DNA of 64,000 bases. Source: CAVQCA01 sp963710815. GTDB taxonomy: Bacteria > Pseudomonadota > Gammaproteobacteria > UBA9214. The notes beneath the pieces are model-generated. The model saw only the letters and a program-made list of their open reading frames with translations, searched no databases and was not told the origin of the DNA. The DNA is taken from positions 21,210 through 85,209 of the forward strand of contig CAVQCA010000140.1 in the NCBI GenBank assembly GCA_963710815.1. Reading direction: 5' to 3'. Shown here piece after piece: positions 1-7,698 of this stretch; positions within the stretch are counted from its first letter, which is position 1, and every line of letters begins with the position of its first letter. The position numbers were made by a program, and so were the translations under genes.

Positions 1-789
1 ATGACCAGAAGCCTCATCGGAGGACTGGTTTCCGACGGCTGGAATCCCGCGCGTATACACGTCGCCGACCCGGACCCGCAGCAGCTCGAGCTTCTGGCGC
101 GACGCTTCTCCGTCGCCACCACGGCGGACAACGGTGTCGCCGTCAACAACGCCGATGCAGTCGTGCTGGCCATCAAGCCGCAGATGGTCAGGTCCGTTTC
201 TACTGAACTTGCCCCGATCATCAGAAAGCAGCGCCCGCTGGTCATCTCGATCGCCGCCGGTATACGGGAAACCTCGCTGCGCGGCTGGCTCGACAGGGAC
301 ATCGCCATCGTACGCGCCATGCCCAATACACCGGCCATGGTACAAAGCGGCGCCACCGCGCTGTATGCGAACCCGGCTGTCAACGAGGCGCAACACAACC
401 TCGCCGAATCCGTCCTGCGAGCCGTCGGCGTCGCGATATGGGTCGAGGATGAGTCCATGATGGATGCCGTTACCGCCCTGTCCGGCAGTGGCCCGGCCTA
501 CTTTTTCCTGCTGATGGAGGCGTTGACGTCCGCCGGCCTCCGGCTGGGTCTGCCTCGGGACACGGCCCGGCTGCTGACCCTGCAAACCGCCTTCGGCGCC
601 GCCAAGATGGCACTGGAGAGCGTAGAGGATGCCGCCCAACTCAGGCACCGCGTGACCTCACCGGGTGGTACCACGGAACGCGCTATCGGGGTATTCCAGG
701 AAAACAATTTCGAAGGAATTGTATTGCAGGCAATGCAGGCGGCCACCGCGCGCTCGCGCGAGCTTGCTGCCGAGTTTGGCAAGGGATGA
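1..789 (+). CDS. proC: Pyrroline-5-carboxylate reductase, 5' end cut by window edge
   Basis: Last step of proline synthesis: reduces 1-pyrroline-5-carboxylate with NAD(P)H in the cytoplasm. The protein shows the family's AMPNTPA segment, the VEDESMMDAVTALSGSGPAY region and the C-terminal SPGGTTE motif. The first visible Met is very probably internal: it matches the Met of the GGGNM dinucleotide-binding motif, so about a dozen residues lie upstream of the window. The stop overlaps the start of the YggT gene by 4 bases (ATGA), which points to coupled translation. Visible length is 262 aa; the family usually has about 270. Confidence 0.95.
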   Translation: MTRSLIGGLVSDGWNPARIHVADPDPQQLELLARRFSVATTADNGVAVNNADAVVLAIKPQMVRSVSTELAPIIRKQRPLVISIAAGIRETSLRGWLDRDIAIVRAMPNTPAMVQSGATALYANPAVNEAQHNLAESVLRAVGVAIWVEDESMMDAVTALSGSGPAYFFLLMEALTSAGLRLGLPRDTARLLTLQTAFGAAKMALESVEDAAQLRHRVTSPGGTTERAIGVFQENNFEGIVLQAMQAATARSRELAAEFGKG

Positions 790-1343
790 TAGGCAACAGC
801 TACTTCACCAACCCGCTGGAGTTTCTCATCAGCACCCTGTTCAGCCTTTACATACTGGCTGTCATGGTGCGTTTCCTGCTCGGAGCGGTACGCGCCGATT
901 TCTACAATCCCATCAGCCAGTTCCTGGTTCGCATCACCAACCCCCTGCTGGTTCCCTTGCGCAAGGCCATACCGAGCATCGGCAAGTTTGATTCGGCGGC
1001 CATGATACTGATGATCGTACTGCAACTGGTATCCGTCACACTGGTGCTCCTGTTGCGCAAGCAGGACATATCCTCCACGATACTTGTCATCATCACGCTC
1101 GGTGAACTGGTCTGGCTGATGATCAATGTCTTCATGTTTGCCATTATCATCCAGGTCATCGCCAGCTGGATAAACCCGGGAAGCTACAACCCTCTCACTT
1201 CACTGCTGCACAGCCTTACCAACCCGCTGCTGCGACCGATCCGGCATCTCATGCCGGCCATAGCAGGCATCGACCTGTCACCCCTGTTCGCGCTCATCGG
1301 CCTGCAGGTGCTGAGGATGCTGGTCGCACCATTACTCCTTTGA
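786..1343 (+). CDS. YggT family membrane protein
   Basis: Integral membrane protein of 185 aa with two tandem YggT repeats. Each repeat has hydrophobic helices and a conserved NP..PL segment (SNPISQFLVRITNPLLVPLRK-like near residue 40, and NPLTSLLHSLTNPLLRPIR-like near residue 140). YggT proteins are linked to osmotic tolerance and cell-envelope functions, but the molecular role is not settled. It follows proC with a 4-base overlap and is 6 bases from the YggU gene, the usual gammaproteobacterial proC-yggT-yggU order. Confidence 0.9.
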   Translation: MIGNSYFTNPLEFLISTLFSLYILAVMVRFLLGAVRADFYNPISQFLVRITNPLLVPLRKAIPSIGKFDSAAMILMIVLQLVSVTLVLLLRKQDISSTILVIITLGELVWLMINVFMFAIIIQVIASWINPGSYNPLTSLLHSLTNPLLRPIRHLMPAIAGIDLSPLFALIGLQVLRMLVAPLLL

Positions 1344-1349
1344 GTATCT

Positions 1350-1646
1350 GTGCCGCAACCCTGGTATCACTGGAAGGGCGATGACCTCGTCCTGGCAATC
1401 CACCTGCAGCCAGGCTCGGCTCAGGACACGCTGGCAGGCATTCACGGCGAGCGGCTGAAAGTCAAGATCACCGCGGCACCTGTGGACGGCCGCGCAAACG
1501 ACCATCTGATACATTTCCTCTCACGATTGTTCGACGTACCACGCAGCCGGGTCGAACTGCTATCCGGCCACGGCAGCCGCAGAAAACGCGTATCCATACA
1601 CCGGCCGCGCAGGTTGCCTGAGGGAATCAGTGCCTCGTCGTACTGA
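1350..1646 (+). CDS. DUF167 (YggU family) protein
   Basis: 98-aa cytoplasmic protein of the DUF167/YggU family. Family hallmarks are visible: the LAIHLQPGSAQD beginning of the core, the VKITAAPVDGRAN motif and the FDVPRSRVELLSGHGSRRKRV end. Biochemical function is unknown. Translation begins at a GTG six bases after the yggT stop. It is the last gene of the proC operon. In many gammaproteobacteria metX-metW come next; here they are absent. Confidence 0.88.
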   Translation: MPQPWYHWKGDDLVLAIHLQPGSAQDTLAGIHGERLKVKITAAPVDGRANDHLIHFLSRLFDVPRSRVELLSGHGSRRKRVSIHRPRRLPEGISASSY

Positions 1647-1832
1647 GGCGGGAAACGGCCACATACGCGGGACGATGCACGGGGTACGCGCCTGCCGTTC
1701 CAGGCCATGTTCCGAAAGATGCTGTACCTGGCCGGATACGCCTGTTAAGTTATCATCCGGGCAACAGGCCGGGTTGCACGGGTATCGGCGGCGCCCGAAC
1801 AGGCACATGAAAATCTGAGAGGAGAACAAGGA

Positions 1833-2285
1833 ATGAAACTAAAGCATATCGGGATCGCATGGCTGTCCGGGCTGGCGTTCGCTATCGCCACACCGGGCGT
1901 TCAGGCGGAGAATTCGCAGGATTTTGGCAACTACGTGGTCCATTACAACGCGCTCGCCACTGACCTGATCACACCCGAGGTGGCACGCGAGTACCACATC
2001 ACTCGCAGCCAGAGCAACGGCATGGTAAATATCACGGTACTGAAGAAGGTGCTGGGCAGCCCCGGCCAACCGGTACACGCCCACGTCGAGATAACGGCAA
2101 CCAACCTCGCCGGCCAGACCCGAAAGATACCCATGCGCGAAGCGCGCGAAGGTAATGCCATCTACTATATCGGGGAATTCGGCGTTGCCAACGAGGAGAC
2201 CGTGAAATTCGACGTCCGGGTCCGACCCCGGGGAGCCCAGGACGAGTTCAGAGTCGAGTTCAGTCAGGACTTCTACACCCATTGA
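1833..2285 (+). CDS. DUF4426 domain exported protein
   Basis: 150-aa protein with a clear signal peptide (MKLKHIG basic start, hydrophobic core, cleavage probably after VQA near residue 25) and a DUF4426 body (ENSQDFGNYVVHYNAL start; FNVANEETVKFDVRVRP-like end). It is predicted to be periplasmic; function unknown. The start is supported by GGAG/AAGG about 8 bases upstream. In related genomes this gene follows metX-metW; here it follows the YggU gene directly, after a 186-base gap in which nothing is recognisable. Confidence 0.85.
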   Translation: MKLKHIGIAWLSGLAFAIATPGVQAENSQDFGNYVVHYNALATDLITPEVAREYHITRSQSNGMVNITVLKKVLGSPGQPVHAHVEITATNLAGQTRKIPMREAREGNAIYYIGEFGVANEETVKFDVRVRPRGAQDEFRVEFSQDFYTH

Positions 2286-2312
2286 TGAACTGAAAACCCC
2301 TTGCGGTTGCGG

Positions 2313-2343
2313 CGCCCGGCACGAACGAGTCCGGGCGTTTTTT
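2313..2343 (+). terminator. Rho-independent terminator after the DUF4426 gene
   Basis: Stem CGCCCGG (2313-2319) pairs with CCGGGCG (2331-2337) around an 11-base loop, followed directly by a six-T run. It lies 28 bases past the DUF4426 stop and would end the proC-operon transcripts. Confidence 0.85.
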
Positions 2344-2459
2344 CATTGAAAGTCAGCTACAGTCCGCCTGCCGGGAATGGATGACGGCGTTTACCCCCGT
2401 GCGCCGCACCTGACTACACCCCGCCGACCTGGCGACTAAACCCCGGGAAACACGCCACA

Positions 2460-4055
2460 TTGATCGAGAGCGAACGCACCAGACCCTCGCTGCTTCAATC
2501 GAAGATGTTCTGGGTGGGTATCCTCTATTTCGCCGAAGGATTCCCCCTGGGTGTTTTCTACGATGTCTTTCCGGTGCATTTTCGCCAGCAGGGAGTGAGC
2601 CTCGCCGGTATCGGTCTCCTCAGCCTGCTCGGACTCGCCTGGACATTGAAGTTCCTCTGGGCCCCGGCGGTGGATCATTTCCGGCATCACCGACGCTGGA
2701 TGTTCGGCGCCGATATCTGCATGGCCGCCATCCTGCTGCTGTTCGCCGCGCAAACCGGATTCGGGCCGTGGGTGTGGTTTGCCATCGGCGTTTTCACCCT
2801 GCTCTCCGCCACCAACGACATCGCCATTGACGGCTACACCATCGAGATGCTCGACCGGCACGAACTGGGGCTGGCCAACGGGCTGCGCATTGCATTCTAC
2901 CGCGCTGGCATGCTGGCGGCGGGCGTCATCCTGATTTGCAGCGATATGCTCGGGTGGGCGGGCGCCTATACCGCGGGAGCCGCGGTCTTCCTGCTGGCCG
3001 GGCTGATCTGCCTGAAGGCGCCACGCGAACGGTATCGCCAGGCAGACGCGGGAATCACGCCGACAGTTGAATTCAAGGCACTGCTGTCCCATCCGCTGGC
3101 CCTTGCCGTCGTCGTGCTGTTTCTGCTGGGCGTGCTGTGGCTGATCGACCGCGCCACCGGGTGGTCCCGGACCGTCGAACATTTCTGGTGGTATATCTTC
3201 GCCGGCGCCGCGCTGCCGATCCTCTACAGCGGGAGGTATACACGCCAGACAGGACATACGGGCGCGCAGCGGCCGCCGCTCGCCGAAGGGCCGGTGTTCG
3301 GCGCCCTGCTGGAAATGCTCCGGCGACCTTCCATCCTGCCGGTCATACTGTTCATCCTCATCTTCAAACTCGGCGACAGCGCCATGGGCTTCATGATCAA
3401 GCCATTCTGGGTGGACAGCGGCTTCTCCGCCGCCCAGATCGGCCTGGTATCGGTAAACATCGGCCTGGGCCTGTCCATTGCGGGGGGTATTGTCGGCGGC
3501 TGGTTTACCGACCGGGCGGGTATCTTCAGGGGACTCTGGGTACTCGGTTTGCTGCAGGCGGTTTCCAACCTGGGTTACGCCTGGGCCGCCCACGTCATCC
3601 CGTCAGTGCCGGCAGGTACCCCCGTCACGGCGAACCACCAGGCGCTGATGTATCTCGCCAGCGCCCTTGAATCCTTCACCGGCGGGCTCGGCACCGCCGC
3701 CTTTCTCGCCTTCCTCATGGCCATCGTCAACAAGCGTCATTCGGCCACGGAATACGCACTGCTCTCTTCCGTATTCGCCCTGAGTCGATCCGTCTCCGGC
3801 TGGGCCGGCGGATATGGCGCGGAGGCGATGGGTTATGCCGATTACTTTCTGCTGACCTTCTTTCTCGCCTTCCCGGCCTACCTGCTCCTGCCATGGGTCC
3901 GCAAGATGCTGGCGTACGCGGCCCGGCAGCCGGACGAGGAACAGGTCAACCGGGATGAGTCCCGTGAAGATAACGCCGTCGGCGCCAGGGGCGGGTTTGC
4001 AGCGGATGACGGTGACCCCGGCGCGGTCACCCCGGCGGGAACTCGTAATCCATGA
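2460..4055 (+). CDS. AmpG-related (PAT family) MFS transporter
   Basis: 531-aa inner-membrane transporter with about 12 hydrophobic helices. The start (WVGILYFAEGFPLGVFYDVFPVHF) and the ATNDIAIDGYTIE segment of helix 4-5 are typical of the PAT branch of the major facilitator superfamily, which includes the muropeptide permease AmpG. The substrate cannot be told from sequence. Translation probably starts at TTG 2460, as no good ATG lies before the first helix. The C-terminal roughly 40 residues are hydrophilic. Its 3' end overlaps the convergent exonuclease III gene by 29 bases. Confidence 0.8.
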   Translation: MIESERTRPSLLQSKMFWVGILYFAEGFPLGVFYDVFPVHFRQQGVSLAGIGLLSLLGLAWTLKFLWAPAVDHFRHHRRWMFGADICMAAILLLFAAQTGFGPWVWFAIGVFTLLSATNDIAIDGYTIEMLDRHELGLANGLRIAFYRAGMLAAGVILICSDMLGWAGAYTAGAAVFLLAGLICLKAPRERYRQADAGITPTVEFKALLSHPLALAVVVLFLLGVLWLIDRATGWSRTVEHFWWYIFAGAALPILYSGRYTRQTGHTGAQRPPLAEGPVFGALLEMLRRPSILPVILFILIFKLGDSAMGFMIKPFWVDSGFSAAQIGLVSVNIGLGLSIAGGIVGGWFTDRAGIFRGLWVLGLLQAVSNLGYAWAAHVIPSVPAGTPVTANHQALMYLASALESFTGGLGTAAFLAFLMAIVNKRHSATEYALLSSVFALSRSVSGWAGGYGAEAMGYADYFLLTFFLAFPAYLLLPWVRKMLAYAARQPDEEQVNRDESREDNAVGARGGFAADDGDPGAVTPAGTRNP

Positions 4056-4803
4056 TCAGCGGCGCGTGGTCGGAGAAGCGCTTCTCCTTGTAGATACGAG
4101 CACCCCGCACCCGTTCGGCCAGCCCCGGGCTGATGACCTGGTAGTCGATACGCCACCCCACGTTTTTCGCCCACGCCTGCCCGCGGTTCGACCACCAGGT
4201 GTATTGCTCCGACTCCCGGTTCACCAGCCTGAAGGCATCCACGTAGCCGGCCGGTCCGAACAACTCGTCCATCCAGGCGCGCTCTTCCGGTAAAAAGCCG
4301 GAATTCTTCTGGTTGCCGCGCCAGTTTTTCAGATCGATCGGCTTGTGGGCAATATTCCAGTCGCCGCACAGTACATACTCGCGCCGCTTCAGACGCAGAC
4401 CGCGCAGGTAGGGCATGAAACGATCGAGAAATCCGAACTTGATGGACTGGCGCTCCTCGCTGGAAGAGCCGGAGGGCAGGTACAGCGAAATCACGCTCAG
4501 CGCCCCGTAGCGCGCCTCGATAAATCGGCCTTCGGCATCCATATCCGGCCAGCCGAGGCCGGTGATGACCCGGTCGGGCTTGCGCCGGGTGTATATGGCA
4601 ACGCCGCTGTAGCCCTTCTTCTCGGCATCATGAAAATAGGCGTGCCAGCCCCGCGGCCGGAACACCGGGGCCTGCAGCTGATCCTGCTGTGCCCTGATCT
4701 CCTGCAGGCAGACCACATCCGCCCGCTGCCGTACCATCCATGAAAAGAATCCCTTCCCGGCGGCCGAGCGCAGGCCGTTTACATTGAGAGTGATGATACG
4801 CAT
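4027..4803 (-). CDS. xth: Exodeoxyribonuclease III
   Basis: AP endonuclease / 3'-5' exonuclease of base-excision repair, 258 aa. EEP-family motifs are in order: LNVNGLR at the N-terminus, the metal-binding Glu in CLQEIRAQ, SLYLPSG, GDWNIAH (Asp/Asn catalytic), WR.DYQVIS, and the final SDHAPL (Asp-His). The start is set at ATG 4803, where the conserved MRIITLNVNG begins; an open frame continues upstream but is not conserved in character. Divergent from pyrE, convergent with the MFS gene. Confidence 0.93.
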   Translation of the reverse strand: MRIITLNVNGLRSAAGKGFFSWMVRQRADVVCLQEIRAQQDQLQAPVFRPRGWHAYFHDAEKKGYSGVAIYTRRKPDRVITGLGWPDMDAEGRFIEARYGALSVISLYLPSGSSSEERQSIKFGFLDRFMPYLRGLRLKRREYVLCGDWNIAHKPIDLKNWRGNQKNSGFLPEERAWMDELFGPAGYVDAFRLVNRESEQYTWWSNRGQAWAKNVGWRIDYQVISPGLAERVRGARIYKEKRFSDHAPLIMDYEFPPG

Positions 4804-4999
4804 GATTCTCCCTGATACGGTTCCGCGAGTATGATACCGTGTCGCTGCTGGTTGTCTGCCTCTCATCGTGGCAGAACGTGTGCACCGCGCCGCGGAACAG
4901 GGTAAACAGCCTGCCGGTCTCCGGTGGACCACCACGAGCGGGTACGCGAATCACACACCCTGCGCCCTACGGTAAATTACTGAACACCTTTATCCGGCA

Positions 5000-5641
5000 A
5001 TGAAAGCTTACCAACACGAATTCATCGAATTTGCCATCGAGGCCGGCGTGCTGCGTTTCGGCGACTTCACGCTCAAATCGGGTCGCACCAGTCCGTATTT
5101 CTTCAATGCCGGCCTGTTCAACACCGGCAGGCAGCTCGCCCGGCTGGGACGCTTTTACGCACAAGCCATCGTGGACAGCCGGATCCATTTCGATGTCCTG
5201 TTTGGCCCCGCCTACAAGGGCATCCCGCTGGTGGCGGCGACCGGCATCGCGCTTGCGGACAACCACGAACGGGATGCGCCCTGGTGCTTCAACCGCAAGG
5301 AAGCCAAGGACCATGGCGAAGGCGGGAATCTTGTCGGCGCCGGACTGTCCGGCCGGGTACTGATCATCGACGACGTCATCACGGCGGGAACCGCCATTCG
5401 CGAATCCGTCGACATCATTCAGAACGCGGGGGCCGCACCGGCGGGCGTGGTCATCGCGCTGGATCGCCAGGAACGCGGCCGTGATGACCGTTCCGCCATT
5501 CAGGAAGCGGAGGAAACCCTGGGAATCCGGGTTGTCAGCATCGTAAAACTCGAGCACCTGGTCCGTTATCTAAAGGAAAAACCCGGGCGTGCTGAAGAGG
5601 TCGACAGGATACTCGCCTATCGTGAACAGTATGGGGTCTGA
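5000..5641 (+). CDS. pyrE: Orotate phosphoribosyltransferase
   Basis: Fifth step of pyrimidine synthesis: orotate plus PRPP gives OMP. The 213-aa protein carries the PRPP-binding motif IIDDVITAGTAIRES (about residues 120-134), the FGPAYKGIPL loop and the NRKEAKDHGEGG flexible loop with catalytic Lys, all typical of bacterial PyrE. ATG 5000 gives the expected N-terminus (FIEFAIEAGVLRFGDFTLKSGR). Its last 72 bases are read antisense by the truncated TauE/SafE remnant. Confidence 0.96.
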   Translation: MKAYQHEFIEFAIEAGVLRFGDFTLKSGRTSPYFFNAGLFNTGRQLARLGRFYAQAIVDSRIHFDVLFGPAYKGIPLVAATGIALADNHERDAPWCFNRKEAKDHGEGGNLVGAGLSGRVLIIDDVITAGTAIRESVDIIQNAGAAPAGVVIALDRQERGRDDRSAIQEAEETLGIRVVSIVKLEHLVRYLKEKPGRAEEVDRILAYREQYGV

Positions 5642-6011
5642 TGCCATGAAGAGATTGAGCCAGGAATAGGCTCCCAAACCCGCCGTCAGCATCCCTAATG
5701 CCACCTCCGCCGCCCGTTCCGGCATTTTCAGGATCAGATTGGCCCCGACGATGACTCCCGGCAATCCAAAGGCCAGGATCACGGTCGCCAGTCGACGCTC
5801 CAGCGGCTCCTCTCTCAAGTGGCGTATCGTTGCGCCGATACCCAAGGCGACAGTGGCAACTTTATGGGTCGCAAGCGCGATAGCAAAGGGAAGGCCAAGG
5901 AAGATCAGCACCGGCAACTGGATGAGTCCGGCGCCCACGCCCGGAAAATGCCGAGAACAGGTTGGCCGCCAATGACACCAGAAACAGGATGGCTTGTTCC
6001 AACCCGTTCAC
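5570..6011 (-). pseudogene. Truncated, frameshifted TauE/SafE (TSUP) permease remnant
   Basis: Two overlapping minus-strand frames together encode the N-terminal half of a sulfite exporter TauE/SafE-type permease: NGLEQAILFLVSLAANLFSAFSG, then VGAGLIQLPVLIFLGLPFAIAL. The frames join if one G is removed from the GGG run at 5940-5942. The reading frame then runs into the antisense of pyrE and stops at 5570, so the C-terminal half of a normal protein of about 250 aa is missing. GTG at 6011 is the likely original start. The frameshift could be a sequencing error, but the 3' truncation is independent evidence of decay. Confidence 0.7.
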
Positions 6012-6100
6012 CGCTTCACCCCATTTGCCGGCATACCGGGTATATACTCCCCCGTCATGGTGAAACACAATACATGCTTCGAAACAGGAATCCTCGCAAG

Positions 6101-6727
6101 ATGAAACACTCCCTCCCCCGCCTGGCCTGTCTGATCCTGCTGCCGGCACTGCTTTCGGGTGGCAACGCATTCGCCGAACGCATCTACAAGTGGGTCGATG
6201 AAAACGGGAAGGTCCAGTACGGTGACCGGGTGCCGCCCCAGTACGCCAGCAAGGAGCGCAGCGTCATAGATGACCAGGGGCGAATCATCAAGGTCTATGC
6301 GGCGGCCAAGACACCGGAAGAGAAGGCCGCTGCCGCCGCGCTTGCGAAACAGAAGGCCGAGCAGGAGAAACTTGCCCAGCAGCAGTCGATACGTGACCAC
6401 AGCCTGCTATCGACCTATTCAAGCGAGCAGGACATGCTGATGGCGCGCGACGGCAAGGTCGCTTCCGTGGAAACGCTCATCCAGTTGACCAACAGCCGCA
6501 TCGAAGCCATGAAGAAGCGCCTTGCCGGTCTTACCGAGGATGCCGCGGAATTCGAGCGCAGCGGCAAGAAGCTCCCCGAGGGGCTGTTGAGCCAGATAAA
6601 GACTATCAGGGACCAGATTCAGCAAAACGAGGACTTCGCCAATAAAAAGCACCTCGAAAAGGAGCAGATCGCGCACCGGTTTGATGAGGACATCAAGCGT
6701 TACCGCGAACTGACCTCCAGGAGATGA
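6101..6727 (+). CDS. DUF4124 domain periplasmic protein
   Basis: 208-aa exported protein. A signal peptide (MKHSLPRLACLILLPALLSGG, cleavage probably after AFA) precedes a DUF4124 domain (ERIYKWVDENGKVQYGDRVPP, residues 25-50). A long charged helical part rich in Lys, Glu and Gln follows, likely coiled coil. Function unknown; DUF4124 proteins are common small envelope proteins of gammaproteobacteria. ATG 6101 is chosen because the signal peptide begins there. It ends one base before the convergent argB stop. Confidence 0.85.
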   Translation: MKHSLPRLACLILLPALLSGGNAFAERIYKWVDENGKVQYGDRVPPQYASKERSVIDDQGRIIKVYAAAKTPEEKAAAAALAKQKAEQEKLAQQQSIRDHSLLSTYSSEQDMLMARDGKVASVETLIQLTNSRIEAMKKRLAGLTEDAAEFERSGKKLPEGLLSQIKTIRDQIQQNEDFANKKHLEKEQIAHRFDEDIKRYRELTSRR

Positions 6728-7621
6728 TCAGGCGCGTATCAGCGTCCCTACCCCTTCATCGGTAAACAGCTCCACCAGGACGGCATGTTCTACACGGCCG
6801 TCAATGATGTGCACGGCGCGCACCCCGCTGTGCACGGCCGACAACGCACAACCGATCTTTGGCAGCATACCACCGTAAATCGTTCCATCCCCGATCAACC
6901 GGTCGACATCAACGGCGCTTAATCCGGTCAACAGATCCCCCTGTTTGTTCAATAGCCCCGGGGTATTGGTCAGCAGAATCAGCTTTTCGGCCCCCAGGAC
7001 CTCAGCCATGCGACCGGCCACCAGATCGGCGTTGATGTTGTAGGAAAGGCCATCGTCCCCGACACCGATGGGGGCGATCACCGGGATGAAGTCTCCACCG
7101 ACCAGCATGTGCACGACATCGGCATCGATACTGGTCACTTCGCCTACGTGTCCGATATCGATGATCTCCGGCGCTTCAAATTCCGGGGAACGGCGTTTTA
7201 TGGTCAACTTGCGCGCCCGGATCAGGTCGCCGTCCTTGCCGGTCAAGCCAATCGCCCGCCCCCCGTGGCGGGTGATCAGGCTGACGATTTCCTTGTTGAC
7301 GAGACCGCCCAGCACCATCTCGACCACGTCCATGGTCTCGCTGTCGGTCACCCTCATACCTTCCACGAACTCGCTCTGCTTGCCGAGCTTCTGCAGCAAG
7401 CGGCCGATCTGCGGCCCGCCACCATGCACCACCACCGGGTTGATGCCGACCAGTTTCATCAGCACGATGTCGCGCGCGAAACCGCTCTTGAGGGTTTCAT
7501 CCACCATGGCATTTCCGCCGTACTTGATGACGACGGTCTTGCCGCTGAAGCGGCGGATATAGGGCAGTGCCTCGGTAAGAACTCGGGCGACGTTGTGCGC
7601 GGATTCGCTTGTCAGGGTCAT
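6728..7621 (-). CDS. argB: Acetylglutamate kinase
   Basis: Second step of arginine synthesis: phosphorylates N-acetylglutamate. The 297-aa region beginning MTLTSESAHNVARVL is a complete ArgB: VIKYGGNAM (Lys), VVHGGGPQI, GLTGKDG, NINADL, LLTNTPGLL and the GGMLPK motif. As sequenced the frame is continuous with the upstream algC frame through a 28-residue non-conserved linker, because no stop separates them. ATG 7621 is given as the start because the conserved protein begins there; a natural fusion cannot be excluded. No strong Shine-Dalgarno is seen before it. Confidence 0.9.
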   Translation of the reverse strand: MTLTSESAHNVARVLTEALPYIRRFSGKTVVIKYGGNAMVDETLKSGFARDIVLMKLVGINPVVVHGGGPQIGRLLQKLGKQSEFVEGMRVTDSETMDVVEMVLGGLVNKEIVSLITRHGGRAIGLTGKDGDLIRARKLTIKRRSPEFEAPEIIDIGHVGEVTSIDADVVHMLVGGDFIPVIAPIGVGDDGLSYNINADLVAGRMAEVLGAEKLILLTNTPGLLNKQGDLLTGLSAVDVDRLIGDGTIYGGMLPKIGCALSAVHSGVRAVHIIDGRVEHAVLVELFTDEGVGTLIRA

Positions 7622-7698
7622 GTTGGGAATGAGGGTGTCCGGAGAAAGCGGCACGGCAGATATTACGCGGCGGGGAAGGAAAATTGCAGCAGCTGCGG

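Noticed and set aside
1630..1818. 62-codon frame between yggU and the DUF4426 gene
   Set aside because: Arg/Cys/Pro-rich text with no conserved feature and no ribosome site.
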